Origin: Myxococcales bacterium | Lineage (GTDB): Bacteria; Myxococcota; Myxococcia; Myxococcales; JAKAPL01 | Length of the DNA: 64,000 nucleotides | Assembly: GCA_021783235.1 (NCBI GenBank) | Contig: JAJXUD010000014.1 | Span: forward strand, 1 to 64,000 | Direction: 5' to 3' | Shown: positions 34,395 through 45,123 of the stretch, in pieces | How positions within the stretch are numbered: position 1 is the first letter of the stretch | Layout: each line of letters starts with the position of its first letter | Program-made: the position numbers and the translations under genes | Notes under the pieces: model-generated | The model's input: the letters and a program-made list of their open reading frames with translations, nothing else | Told to the model about the DNA's origin: nothing | Databases searched by the model: none

Positions 34395-34613
34395 TCAACG
34401 TCCCGGCGCCTGCAGGGCCGCCTCGCTCCGCTCGGCCCGGCGGACCGCGCGGGCGACGCTGGCGACGATGAGGAAGGGCAGGGTGAGGATGGCGGCGATG
34501 AGCGCCTGGGTCCACGGCCCGAGCTGATCGCGCCCCGCGCAGAAGGGGCAGGCCAGGGCGACCGCGGGGGAGAGCAGGATCGCGCCCAGCGCCGGGAGGA
34601 GCGGGAGCCTCAC
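34395..34613 (-). CDS. Small CPFC-motif membrane protein in cox operon
   Basis: 72 aa. GTG 34613 overlaps the coxD stop (GTGA); the track start further up is inside coxD. Signal-like helix RLPLLPALGAILLSPAVALA, then ACPFCAGRDQLGPW in the periplasm, a second transmembrane helix (ALIAAILTLPFLIVASVA) and a basic tail. The CPFC pair could bind copper or take part in disulfide exchange for CuA assembly. That is inference from position; no family was recognised. Confidence 0.7.
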   Translation of the reverse strand: MRLPLLPALGAILLSPAVALACPFCAGRDQLGPWTQALIAAILTLPFLIVASVARAVRRAERSEAALQAPGR

Positions 34614-34948
34614 GTCCGCCTCGCCATCGCGTCGGCGACGAGCACCACCGCGTAGATCGCGGGCAGGACGAGCGGGATCAGGACCATCCACTGGAGGATC
34701 TTGGTCTCCCACTTGAGGTGCATGAAGAAGAGGCCGACGAGCGCCGCCTTGGTGACCGCGAGCAAGACCAAGGCGAGGAGCATCGAGTGCTTGCCGATGC
34801 CGGGCGCCTTGGCGACGCCCACCTCGAGGAGCGTGAGGAGGGCGAGGGCGAAGAAGATCACGAAGTACTGCTTGCGCGTGGCGTGCGAGCCGTGGGCGCT
34901 CTGCCGTGGGGCGCTCGCGTGGGCTGTTTCGGCGTGCGGGTCGGACAT
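34610..34948 (-). CDS. coxD: Cytochrome c oxidase subunit IV
   Basis: 112 aa with a His-rich N-terminus and three transmembrane helices (FVIFFALALLTLLEVGVA, SMLLALVLLAVTKAALVGLFFMHL and VLIPLVLPAIYAVVLVADA). The LVGLFFMHLKWE motif is typical of prokaryotic subunit IV (CaaD/CtaF). It is an accessory subunit of the oxidase, 22 nt downstream of subunit III. Confidence 0.9.
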   Translation of the reverse strand: MSDPHAETAHASAPRQSAHGSHATRKQYFVIFFALALLTLLEVGVAKAPGIGKHSMLLALVLLAVTKAALVGLFFMHLKWETKILQWMVLIPLVLPAIYAVVLVADAMARRT

Positions 34949-34970
34949 GCGCTCTCCCGGATCCTGCTCC

Positions 34971-35633
34971 TTACGGCACGAGGTAGATGAGCGTGAAGAC
35001 GAGGATCCAGACGAGGTCGACGAAGTGCCAGAAGAGGCCCGCGATCTCGAGGGAGTTCGCGTTGCCGCCGTCGTACTTGCCGCGCAGCGTGTTGACGAGC
35101 ATCACCGTGAGGTAGCAGACGCCCGTGAAGACGTGGGCGCCGTGGAAGCTCGTCGTCACGTAGAAGGTGCTCGCGTAGGCCGAGTGGCCGAAGACGAGCC
35201 CCTCGCCCACGAGCCCGTGCGCTCCACCGCCGAGGAAGGGGAGGAAGCCGAAGTACTCGTGCATCTGGCCGCAGAGGAAGCCCGCGCCGCCGAGGACGGT
35301 GAGGAAGAGGAAGAGCGAGGCCTGCCGGCGCTTCCCCTCGACGAGGGCCTGGTGGGACAGCACCATCGTGACCGACGAGCAGATGAGGAGGAAGGTGAGC
35401 GCGGCGGTGAAGTTGATGCCGAGCTCGGGCTCGCCCGGATGGTGCCAGACGGTCGAGCCGCCGCGGAGGAGGCCGTAGCCGAGCAGGAGTCCCGAGAAGG
35501 AGAGGGCGTCCGAGAGCAGGAAGATCCACATCGCGATCTTCCCGGGGGTGGCGCTGCCGAACTGCGCGTCCAGCGGCCAGGCGATCGGGCCGTGCTGATG
35601 CTCTCCGTGGCTGGCCTCGGCGGCGGCGCTCAT
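34971..35633 (-). CDS. coxC: Cytochrome c oxidase subunit III
   Basis: 220 aa with about five transmembrane helices. Motifs: GKIAMWIFLLSDALSFSGLLLGYGLLR, STFYVTTSFHGAHVFTGVCYL and the C-terminal GLFWHFVDLVWILVFTLIYLVP, hallmarks of subunit III. It is first in the operon, with a promoter just upstream and GGAGGGAGG as ribosome-binding site. Confidence 0.94.
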   Translation of the reverse strand: MSAAAEASHGEHQHGPIAWPLDAQFGSATPGKIAMWIFLLSDALSFSGLLLGYGLLRGGSTVWHHPGEPELGINFTAALTFLLICSSVTMVLSHQALVEGKRRQASLFLFLTVLGGAGFLCGQMHEYFGFLPFLGGGAHGLVGEGLVFGHSAYASTFYVTTSFHGAHVFTGVCYLTVMLVNTLRGKYDGGNANSLEIAGLFWHFVDLVWILVFTLIYLVP

Positions 35634-35684
35634 GATCGTCGTCCTCCCTCCGGCGGGAGCTTGATCTGCATCATTGTAAGTCCG

Positions 35685-35713
35685 CCTGTAGCATTCACCC
35701 GAAAGGGATGCAA
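35685..35713 (-). promoter_or_regulatory. Promoter of the cox operon
   Basis: Minus strand TTGCAT, 17 nt, TACAGG. About 50 nt of leader separate it from the coxC ATG. It is divergent from, and 44 nt away from, the promoter of the SCO-like gene, so the two may share regulation. Confidence 0.65.
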
Positions 35714-35756
35714 GCGCCAGGGCGTGTGTCGCGTCGCTCGTCCTTGGCGCCCATGG

Positions 35757-35785
35757 TTGACCCGCCCGGGCGGGCTCGTTACGTT
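35757..35785 (+). promoter_or_regulatory. Promoter giving a leaderless transcript
   Basis: TTGACC, 17 nt, TACGTT, with the ATG of the SCO-like gene 10 nt after the -10, a leader of at most a few bases. No Shine-Dalgarno is seen. This is the clearest example of the window's recurrent promoter. Confidence 0.7.
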
Positions 35786-35794
35786 CCAGGGCCG

Positions 35795-36475
35795 ATGGAG
35801 TTCGCCGCAGCGCGCCAAACCCTCCCAGACCGCCTCCAGGCCGTCGCCGCGCGCGCCGTGGCGCGGCCGCTCTTCTGGCTCGCGGCGGTGGCGCTGCTCG
35901 CCGGCTTTCCCATCGTGCGCGCGCTGCGGGTCCGGCTACCGCCGCCTCCGCCGCTCCTCGGCGCGATGCCGGCCTTCTCCCTCGTCGATCCGCTCGGCCA
36001 GACCGTGCGCTTCACCCCCGGCGCCGCGGGCGCCTTCGAGGAGATCTCGGGCCGAGTCTGGATCGCGAGCTTCCTCGCCCCCAAGGAGGCGATCGCCTCG
36101 CCGTTCCTCGCCCGGCTGCAAGAGCTCCAGGACCGGCTTCGCAACCTGGGCGAGTCGTTCGCGCTCGTCTCGTTCTGCCGGGACGCCACCCCCGCGGAAC
36201 TCGCGGCGGTGGGCCGCGCGCGCCGCGCGAGCCCGCGGCTCTGGAAGCTGCTCGCGGGACAGCCGCCCGAGCTCGAGGCCGCCGCCGAGGCCGCCTTCGC
36301 GAAGGCCGTGGGCGGCAAGCTGTCCGACGTCGACCGCGAGAGCCTCACGCGCGGCAACTCGCTCTTGCTCGTGGACGGCCGAGGCCGGATCCGCGGCGTC
36401 TACGACGGCTCCGACAAGCTCGCGGTGGAGACGCTCATCGGCGAGGTCGGCCTGCTCGCGAACCACGTCCACTGA
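35795..36475 (+). CDS. SCO-like thioredoxin-fold protein lacking copper cysteines
   Basis: 226 aa. An N-terminal membrane anchor (PLFWLAAVALLAGFPIVRAL), then a thioredoxin-like domain ordered as in SCO1/SenC: LLGAMPAFSLVDPLGQTVRF, WIASFLAPKEAIASPFLARLQELQDRL and LLLVDGRGRIRGVYDG. The canonical SCO protein at 47947 has VADFVYTGCTGGCPLL where this one has IASFLAPKEAIASPFL, so both copper-binding cysteines are gone; the usual His was also not found. It is divergent from the cox operon and probably a derived, non-copper chaperone or structural assembly factor. Its last 236 bases recur at 38030. Confidence 0.8.
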   Translation: MEFAAARQTLPDRLQAVAARAVARPLFWLAAVALLAGFPIVRALRVRLPPPPPLLGAMPAFSLVDPLGQTVRFTPGAAGAFEEISGRVWIASFLAPKEAIASPFLARLQELQDRLRNLGESFALVSFCRDATPAELAAVGRARRASPRLWKLLAGQPPELEAAAEAAFAKAVGGKLSDVDRESLTRGNSLLLVDGRGRIRGVYDGSDKLAVETLIGEVGLLANHVH

Positions 36476-36513
36476 TCTCGAGGCGCCGCTGGGCCCAGCG
36501 TCCTGAGGCGTCG
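36240..36513 (+). repeat. 275-bp direct repeat, copy 1 (3' end of SCO-like gene)
   Basis: From ctggaagctgctcgcggg to tgaggcgtcg. Nearly identical to 38030-38305, the few differences including a one-base deletion in copy 2. The two copies flank the BNR-repeat gene. Copy 1 spans the functional 3' end and stop of the SCO-like gene. Confidence 0.9.
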
Positions 36514-36600
36514 AAGCCGGGCGAGGGTCCGGGACCGGCGGTGCGGATCGACGGCGCGCCGCGGCCACCGCCCCGACGGCTTCGTCAAGCGCCCGTTCCC

Positions 36601-36628
36601 TTGACCTTCGCTCTGCCCGCGTTGTTCA
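36601..36628 (+). promoter_or_regulatory. Possible promoter of BNR-repeat gene
   Basis: TTGACC, 16 nt, TGTTCA, about 25 nt before ATG 36653. Unlike the leaderless cases this leader contains a Shine-Dalgarno (CGGAGG). Confidence 0.5.
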
Positions 36629-36652
36629 GTGCAAGTCCCTCGGAGGCGTCCC

Positions 36653-37927
36653 ATGGCCCTGATCCGCACGCTCGCGCTCGCCGCCCTCGGCTTCACCGGC
36701 CCGACTGGGGTCGGGACCACCGGAGTCACCCGTGCTGACCGTGCGCTGAGCTGGACCGCGGTGACCGCCCCGACCACCGCCTCCGAGAACAGCGGCTACC
36801 TCGTCGATGGCGCCGGCGTCACGATCACCCTCCCCAGCGGCTGCACCGTCGGCGACCAGATCGACATCGTCGGCAAACGTGCCGGCTTCACCGTCGCCTC
36901 GAACGGCAACAGCATCAACAGCGCGCCAGGGATCTTTTCACACTGGGTCGACCGGACGTCCGCCGGCAGCCGCCACTGGCGCTCCATCGCCTCGGATTCG
37001 ACCGGCGGCCACCTCGCGGCCGTCGGTGGCGGCTCCGACGTCTGGACTTCGACGAACGGCGGAGCGACCTGGACCGACCAGACCGCCGCTGGCAGCCGCA
37101 ACTGGTACTCCATCGCCTCGGATTCGACCGGCAGCCACCTCGCGGCGGTGGTCTTCAACGGCGACATCTTCACCTCGGCGAACGGCGGGGCGACCTGGAC
37201 CGACCGGGCCGCCGCCGGCAGGCGCCAGTGGGTCAACATCGCCTCGGACTCGACCGGCAGCCGACTCGCGGCGGTGGTCTCTTACGGCGACATCTTCACC
37301 TCGACGAACGGCGGGGCGACCTGGACCGACCAGAGCGCCGGCGGTAGCCGTTCCTGGGGCTCCATCGCCTCGGATTCGACCGGCAGCCACCTCGCGGGCT
37401 TGATCGGCGGCCCCGGCGACATCTGGACCTCGACGAACGGCGGGGCGACCTGGATCGACCGGACCGCCGCCGGAACGCGCCAGTGGATCTCCATCGCCTC
37501 GGATTCGACCGGCAGCCACCTCGCGGCGGTGGTCTCCTACGGCGACATCTTCACCTCGACGAACGGTGGGGCGACCTGGACCGACCGGACCGCCGCGGGC
37601 GGGCGCGACTGGCGCTCCATCGCCTCGGATTCGACCGGCATCCACCTCGCGGCGGTGGTCCTCAACAACGGCGACATCTGGACCTCGACGAACGGCGGGG
37701 CGACCTGGACCGATGAGGTCGCCGCCGGAGGCCGCATGTGGAACTCCATCGCCTCGGATTCGACCGGCAGCCACCTCGCGGCCGCCGCCAGCAATGACGA
37801 CATCTGGACCTACGTCGGCAAGCCCGGCTCCGTCATCGGCGCCCCGGGGGCGACGCTCCAACTCGTCTGCTCTGGCGCCAACGCGTTCTACGTCCTCGGC
37901 ACGACGGGCAGCGTGAGCGCAGAGTAG
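36653..37927 (+). CDS. Secreted BNR/Asp-box repeat protein
   Basis: 424 aa from ATG 36653 with CGGAGG 7 nt upstream; a signal-like N-terminus. Seven repeats of about 43 aa run from residue 98 to 385: (T/I)DRTAAGxRxWxSIASDSTGSHLAAVVxxGDIxTSTNGGATW. TSTNGGATW fits the Asp-box (S/T-x-D/N-x-G-x-x-W), so a beta-propeller like sialidase/BNR or Ycf48-type proteins is expected. The flanks (YLVDGAGVTITLPSGCTVGDQIDIVGKRAGFTVASNGNSI and ATLQLVCSGANAFYVLGTTGSV) look like two halves of one tail-fibre-type beta domain with the repeats inserted in a loop. No catalytic residues were identified. Confidence 0.78.
   Translation: MALIRTLALAALGFTGPTGVGTTGVTRADRALSWTAVTAPTTASENSGYLVDGAGVTITLPSGCTVGDQIDIVGKRAGFTVASNGNSINSAPGIFSHWVDRTSAGSRHWRSIASDSTGGHLAAVGGGSDVWTSTNGGATWTDQTAAGSRNWYSIASDSTGSHLAAVVFNGDIFTSANGGATWTDRAAAGRRQWVNIASDSTGSRLAAVVSYGDIFTSTNGGATWTDQSAGGSRSWGSIASDSTGSHLAGLIGGPGDIWTSTNGGATWIDRTAAGTRQWISIASDSTGSHLAAVVSYGDIFTSTNGGATWTDRTAAGGRDWRSIASDSTGIHLAAVVLNNGDIWTSTNGGATWTDEVAAGGRMWNSIASDSTGSHLAAAASNDDIWTYVGKPGSVIGAPGATLQLVCSGANAFYVLGTTGSVSAE
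36944..37812 (+). repeat. Seven tandem ~130-bp coding repeats
   Basis: Seven units of about 126-132 bp, with long identical runs such as tcgcctcggattcgaccggc in nearly every unit. The low divergence at the DNA level suggests recent expansion or gene conversion. Confidence 0.9.
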
Positions 37928-38029
37928 CCGGCGAAGCTCGCCGTAGGCCTGGCGGCCCTCCCGGCAGGCGGCGTCGACAAGCGGGCGATCTCTTCAGCCA
38001 GTACCGCCTTCGTCTGCCGCATGGACAGT

Positions 38030-38283
38030 TCTGGAAGCTGCTCGCGGGAGCGGCGCCCGAGCTCGAGGCCGCCGCCGAGGCCGCCTTCGCGAAGGCCGTG
38101 GGCGGCAAGCTGTCCGACGTCGACCGCGAGAGCCTCACGCGCGGCAACTCGCTCTTGCTCGTGGACGGCCGAGGCCGGATCCGCGGCGTCTACGACGGCT
38201 CCGACAAGCTCGCGGTGGAGACGCTCATCGGCGAGGTCGCCTGCTCGCGAACCACGTCCACTGATCTCGAGGCGCCGCTGGGT

Positions 38284-38305
<22 letters not shown>
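38030..38305 (+). pseudogene. Duplicated 3' fragment of SCO-like gene (direct repeat copy 2)
   Basis: Second copy of 36240-36513. It translates as WKLLAGAAPELEAAAEAAFAKAVGGKLSDVD... in frame with the parent until one G is missing near 38240, after which the frame shifts (EVACSRTTSTD). It has no start of its own. Its right edge runs into the end of the hsdR remnant, which takes its stop codon from this copy. The 100 bp between the BNR gene stop and 38030 show no feature. Confidence 0.88.
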
Positions 38306-41126
<2,821 letters not shown>

Positions 41127-41440
41127 GACCGCGGGAGAGGCAAGCGGCGGACCGACGTACGAAGTGATCTATATTGGGGGCGCCTGACACGCGTGGGGAG
41201 AAATGGGTCATGCGACGCCGCAGCCCTGGGGAGGAATCGGGGATGCATCGTCCCTCATCCCACCTCACCCCACCGCTGGGTTACCCCACCGCCCGAAAAG
41301 TAGGAGGCCGTGTCATGCCTTTGTGGCATACTCACCCTCAAGATGCCGTCCGCACCGGCCAGGAGTTCCTTCGGGGCCGGTGCCCGTCGCCCTCCTGAAA
41401 GAACCTGATGGCGGGATCACGCCGAAGCGGAGGCGGCCGA
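41127..41440. other. Intergenic region between RAYT/hsdR remnant and defence operon
   Basis: 314 bp without a supported gene. It holds an AT-rich patch (tctatattggg, near 41170), a possible extended -10 (TGGCATACT, near 41325), a small palindrome ATGCC-tttgt-GGCAT and a 9-bp inverted repeat at 41352-41383. No tRNA or attachment site was seen. Confidence 0.5.
41352..41383. promoter_or_regulatory. Perfect 9-bp inverted repeat upstream of defence operon
   Basis: GCACCGGCC, 14-nt loop, GGCCGGTGC. It lies about 57 nt upstream of the first operon gene and downstream of the possible extended -10. It could be an operator, or a hairpin in the leader RNA. No T-run follows, so it is not a standard terminator. 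Confidence 0.45.
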
Positions 41441-43798
41441 ATGTTCTGGGCCCTGCTTGGGCTTCTCGTCTTTGGCCATTGTGCCGGGGAGCAGTGCGGG
41501 ATTGGTGGCGCGTCTGGCGTCTGGCTAACCGTCGCAGCGCTGGTGATCTTCGGCATCTCTTCTCTGATCTTTCGGAATCGCCAACGGGTCAAGGCGATGG
41601 AGGCGGGAGACCTCGGGGCGGCGGAGCAGACAGACATCGCTGTCGGAACGATCTCGGCCAGGCAGGGCCCTCAAGGCAGCAGGAGGCGAACCCCTGCTCG
41701 CTGGGTTCCCGCGGGTGAACAGGTCGAGGTCCAGGGGTATTCACTTCAGGGCGGCATGTTCTACGTCGGCAAGGCTCTGCAAGTCGGAAGCGTGCTTCGA
41801 TCTGACCCATCCCTGATCGATCCGGATCTCGCAGTTGCGACAAACTCGCCCAATTTCACTGCCGACGGCATGGGATATTGGCCCTCCTACAGCGACGTCT
41901 CCCCCGAATGCCGCGCCGCCTACCTGTGGTGGCTCGCCACCGATCGAAGCCAGCCGGCGCCCAACGTCGGGTACGCCTTCCTTTTCTACTATGGCCTGGA
42001 GAGGCGTGCTCTCGTCGACAAGCAGGATCTGCCGGCGATTCGCGCCGAGGTCCGAAGGCTCTTGTCACTGCATTCCTCGAGCCGTTCGTTTCGCAGCTAC
42101 GCCAGCAGCTTCCTAACGTACTCTGCCCTCCCCCAGCTCACCACAATCGATGAAGCAGGCCTCCGCGACTTGGTGGCCGAATCCGTGGAAGACGACCCTT
42201 CGATGGTCATTGCTGTGCTCGGCTGGTATCACCAACACGGCAGGCCCCTCCCCGCCGACTATGCGGCTCGCGTCGCAGAGATGATGCCAGATGCCAAGCA
42301 CGGCGTGGTTACGAAGAGGTCCCCAAGGGAATTCCAGGAGCTTTTTGCCCTGCGCTATCGGGAAGGGCTTGGCGAGGGGCTTGTTCTCGAAGCGTCGAAG
42401 CAAACAGCCATCATCCGCTACAGGCCAGCGAGCTCGGGGCTGCTGGGTGCAAGTGACCTGATTCCCGAGGTTCGACTTCCTGACGTCCTCCATAAGTCAT
42501 CTCAATTCAAGCCTCTGTCGAAGATCTGGAATGGATGCATCGAGGATCTAAGACGGTTCGCAACCAAGCAGAAGGGTTTGAGCGGCCAAGAGCCGCCGCT
42601 GACCTCCGCAATGTGGGAGGCAATGCCGGCGGAACTAAAGGCGCAGCACGACCACCCAGATCGCGACCAGTGGGACGCCGCCCTCTCAGCTGCCCCCCCC
42701 TGCGGCCGCGGCCAGGTTGTCTCTGCCGCACTCCTGGGCGAGCTAATTGGCGTTCCGGCTAGGGACAAGTACACCGTCTCACAGCTCCGCAAGGCCGCCG
42801 AAACCGCAGGACATCTTGGCCTCGCCATTGAACCAGACCCCCGGAGCGCTCCCGGGGGAGCACTAGCCAACCAACCGTTTGCGATCTGGCGATCCCGGAT
42901 CACCGACCCGCCCAATTGTCGATCTTATGGCCCCGTCGCCGCCGTGCTAAAGCTGGCTGCGTCCCTGACGACGGTGGATCCCGCCGTTCGGGGGCGAGAA
43001 ATGCAACGTGTCACGGAGCTGGCCACGTCCCTCTTCGCAATTGACAGCTCGGTGTGTGAGCGAGTCGAGGTACTTCGAGATCTGCTGGCGCAGCATCCGG
43101 CTCGTGCGTCGGGGATCGCGCGCAAGCTCGCCGCCACATGCAGCGTGGAGCAACGCGGCGCGATTGGGAAACTGCTCGTCGCCGTCTCGGCCGGCGATGG
43201 AATCCTGACGCCTCAGAAGAAACGCGCACTCCTAACCCTCTACAAAGGCCTCGAACTAGCACCTGCCGTTCTGGAGGTGACCCTCGCGGCATTGGATCTC
43301 CGGCTCTCCGAGACCGAACCGGTCATGGCCGTCGAGGGTCGCTCGCCGAAAGCTGGGAGCGCGGTCAAGGCCCCACCCTCGGGGAAGACACCCAGCGTCC
43401 AACTCGATCCCGAAGCTATTCGGGCTATTCTGGCGGACACCCGTGAGGTCACCGCGCTTCTCTCGACCGTCCTCGACACACCCGAAGGTCCTCCGGAGGG
43501 CGAGGCCCCGGGCGATGATGCCCACTCGGTCCCGCCTGCCGGCGCTGCTGCAAGCGGCGCACCCTCCTCCGTCGGAGAGGGCCTCGACGCGACCTATCAG
43601 CAGGTTCTCGCCGAGCTCGTCCTTCGAGAACACTGGTCACCGCAAGAGATTCGCGCCCTCGCCGAAACGCATCGTGTCATGCCGGGGGCGATCCTCGAGA
43701 CGATCAATAGCTGGGCGGACGACGCGCTCGGCGACTACCTGATCACCGGCACCGAACAATGGACGGTTCGAATGGATTTACTCCGAGGCCACGCGTGA
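41441..43798 (+). CDS. sngA: TerB-domain protein of Shango-type anti-phage system (SngA-like)
   Basis: 785 aa from ATG 41441 (GGAGG 7 nt upstream; the track start at 41408 lacks one). Two N-terminal membrane helices (FWALLGLLVFGHCAG and VWLTVAALVIFGISSLIF) anchor it. TerB-N-like region about 75-330 (GYWPSYSDVSPECRAAYLWWLA), TerB core about 500-620 (KLLVAVSAGDGILTPQKKRALLTLYKGL) and TerB-C at the end (DDALGDYLITGTEQWTVRMDLL). TerB domains are metal-binding modules linked to stress and phage responses. It heads a three-gene operon whose order (TerB, ATPase, helicase) matches the Shango system. The DNA is less GC-rich than the neighbourhood, a sign of transfer. Confidence 0.82.
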   Translation: MFWALLGLLVFGHCAGEQCGIGGASGVWLTVAALVIFGISSLIFRNRQRVKAMEAGDLGAAEQTDIAVGTISARQGPQGSRRRTPARWVPAGEQVEVQGYSLQGGMFYVGKALQVGSVLRSDPSLIDPDLAVATNSPNFTADGMGYWPSYSDVSPECRAAYLWWLATDRSQPAPNVGYAFLFYYGLERRALVDKQDLPAIRAEVRRLLSLHSSSRSFRSYASSFLTYSALPQLTTIDEAGLRDLVAESVEDDPSMVIAVLGWYHQHGRPLPADYAARVAEMMPDAKHGVVTKRSPREFQELFALRYREGLGEGLVLEASKQTAIIRYRPASSGLLGASDLIPEVRLPDVLHKSSQFKPLSKIWNGCIEDLRRFATKQKGLSGQEPPLTSAMWEAMPAELKAQHDHPDRDQWDAALSAAPPCGRGQVVSAALLGELIGVPARDKYTVSQLRKAAETAGHLGLAIEPDPRSAPGGALANQPFAIWRSRITDPPNCRSYGPVAAVLKLAASLTTVDPAVRGREMQRVTELATSLFAIDSSVCERVEVLRDLLAQHPARASGIARKLAATCSVEQRGAIGKLLVAVSAGDGILTPQKKRALLTLYKGLELAPAVLEVTLAALDLRLSETEPVMAVEGRSPKAGSAVKAPPSGKTPSVQLDPEAIRAILADTREVTALLSTVLDTPEGPPEGEAPGDDAHSVPPAGAAASGAPSSVGEGLDATYQQVLAELVLREHWSPQEIRALAETHRVMPGAILETINSWADDALGDYLITGTEQWTVRMDLLRGHA

Positions 43799-45123
43799 AC
43801 GTCGCACCGCAAGTCAACCGCATCAAAGAACGGGAGCGAACCGCGATCCTTCAATCGCTGCGCGCTGGAGTCGTTCCCCGCGTCGGCCTTCAGCATATCC
43901 AGGTTGGGCGAAAGGCCGAGGTAGGGGCGCTCCTCAAGGATCTCGACGTGGTCAAGGAGGGTGCCGCCTCTGTTCGCTTCGTCGTCGGCCGCTTCGGCTC
44001 CGGAAAGAGCTTCTTCCTCAACCTGATCAGCACTGTCGCACTCGAGAAGGGCTTCTTGACCACCCGAGCCGACGTCACCACGGACCGGCGCCTTCACGGC
44101 AATGGCGGGCAAGCGCGAGCGCTCTTTGCGGAGCTGATGCGCAACCTCTCGTCTAAGGCGAAGCCAGAGGGCGATGCCTTGGCTGGCGTGATCGACCGCT
44201 GGATTGGAAGCATCACGTCCACCGCGGTTGCCAACGACGCCGGGGTCGAGCAGGCCATACAAGACCGTTTACGACCCCTCCAGGATCTCGTGAGCGGCTT
44301 TGATTTTGCGACCGTGCTCACAAGGTACTTCAAGGCTTACCAGGCTGGCGACTCGGCAACTCAGCAGAACGCCATCCGCTGGATCAGGGCTGAGTACACG
44401 ACCAAGACGGAGGCCCATCGAGATCTCGGCGTTCGATCCATCATCGATGATGCCGACGTGTACGACTACCTGAAGCTCTTTGCTGCGTTCGCCCGGATCG
44501 CCGGTCACGCTGGCCTCGTCGTCAACGTCGACGAGTTGGTGGTCCTCTCACACCGGCTAGCGAGCGCTCGGAGCAGGGATGCCAATTACGAGATCATTCT
44601 GCAGATGCTCAACGACTGCCTACAAGGGAGCGTGGCCGGTCTGCAACTGCTCTTTGGGACCACCGACGAAGCACTCGAAGATCGGCGACGCGGTCTTTAC
44701 AGCTACGAGGCGTTGGCGACTCGGCTCGCCCCCAACGAGTTTGCCCGCGATGGGGTTCAGGATCTGTCTGGTCCGGTGATTCGCCTCAACAACCTGACCC
44801 CAGAAGATCTCTACGTTCTTCTCCTGCGAATTCGCGACGTCTTCGCCTACGGGGATTCGACCAAGTACCTCCTGCCAGACGAAGGGCTGAAGGCCTACCT
44901 CGACCACTGTGCCCGAACGCTGGGAGAGTCCTACTTCAGAACCCCGCGCGATGCAGTAACGCGCTTCGTAGGTCTTGTGAGCTTGCTCGAGCAGGATCCG
45001 ACACGCGACTGGCGAGCGCTCCTGGGGAGCGTTGAGCAGGTACCCCTCACCCCGAGCACCTCAGCCGAAGCCGCCCCGCCGGTGCCCGAGGTGGATGACC
45101 TCGCGCATTTCAAGCTCGGATGA
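43795..45123 (+). CDS. sngB: DUF2791/BrxD-like P-loop ATPase of Shango-type system (SngB-like)
   Basis: 442 aa from GTG 43795, which overlaps the previous stop (GTGA); ATG 43759 is a possible longer start. Walker A FVVGRFGSGKSFFLNLI near residue 65 and Walker B GLVVNVDELVVL near 240. Family-typical IVEKxRxGVVPRVGLQHIQVGR-like N-terminus (AILQSLRAGVVPRVGLQHIQVGRKAEV), as in BREX BrxD and related DUF2791 ATPases that partner with helicases. It likely forms a sensor or motor complex with the helicase encoded next, whose ATG overlaps its stop. Confidence 0.85.
   Translation: MNVAPQVNRIKERERTAILQSLRAGVVPRVGLQHIQVGRKAEVGALLKDLDVVKEGAASVRFVVGRFGSGKSFFLNLISTVALEKGFLTTRADVTTDRRLHGNGGQARALFAELMRNLSSKAKPEGDALAGVIDRWIGSITSTAVANDAGVEQAIQDRLRPLQDLVSGFDFATVLTRYFKAYQAGDSATQQNAIRWIRAEYTTKTEAHRDLGVRSIIDDADVYDYLKLFAAFARIAGHAGLVVNVDELVVLSHRLASARSRDANYEIILQMLNDCLQGSVAGLQLLFGTTDEALEDRRRGLYSYEALATRLAPNEFARDGVQDLSGPVIRLNNLTPEDLYVLLLRIRDVFAYGDSTKYLLPDEGLKAYLDHCARTLGESYFRTPRDAVTRFVGLVSLLEQDPTRDWRALLGSVEQVPLTPSTSAEAAPPVPEVDDLAHFKLG

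Noticed and set aside
36944-37812. Regularly spaced repeats as a CRISPR array
   Set aside because: Units are 126-132 bp, a multiple of three, fully coding and without spacers.
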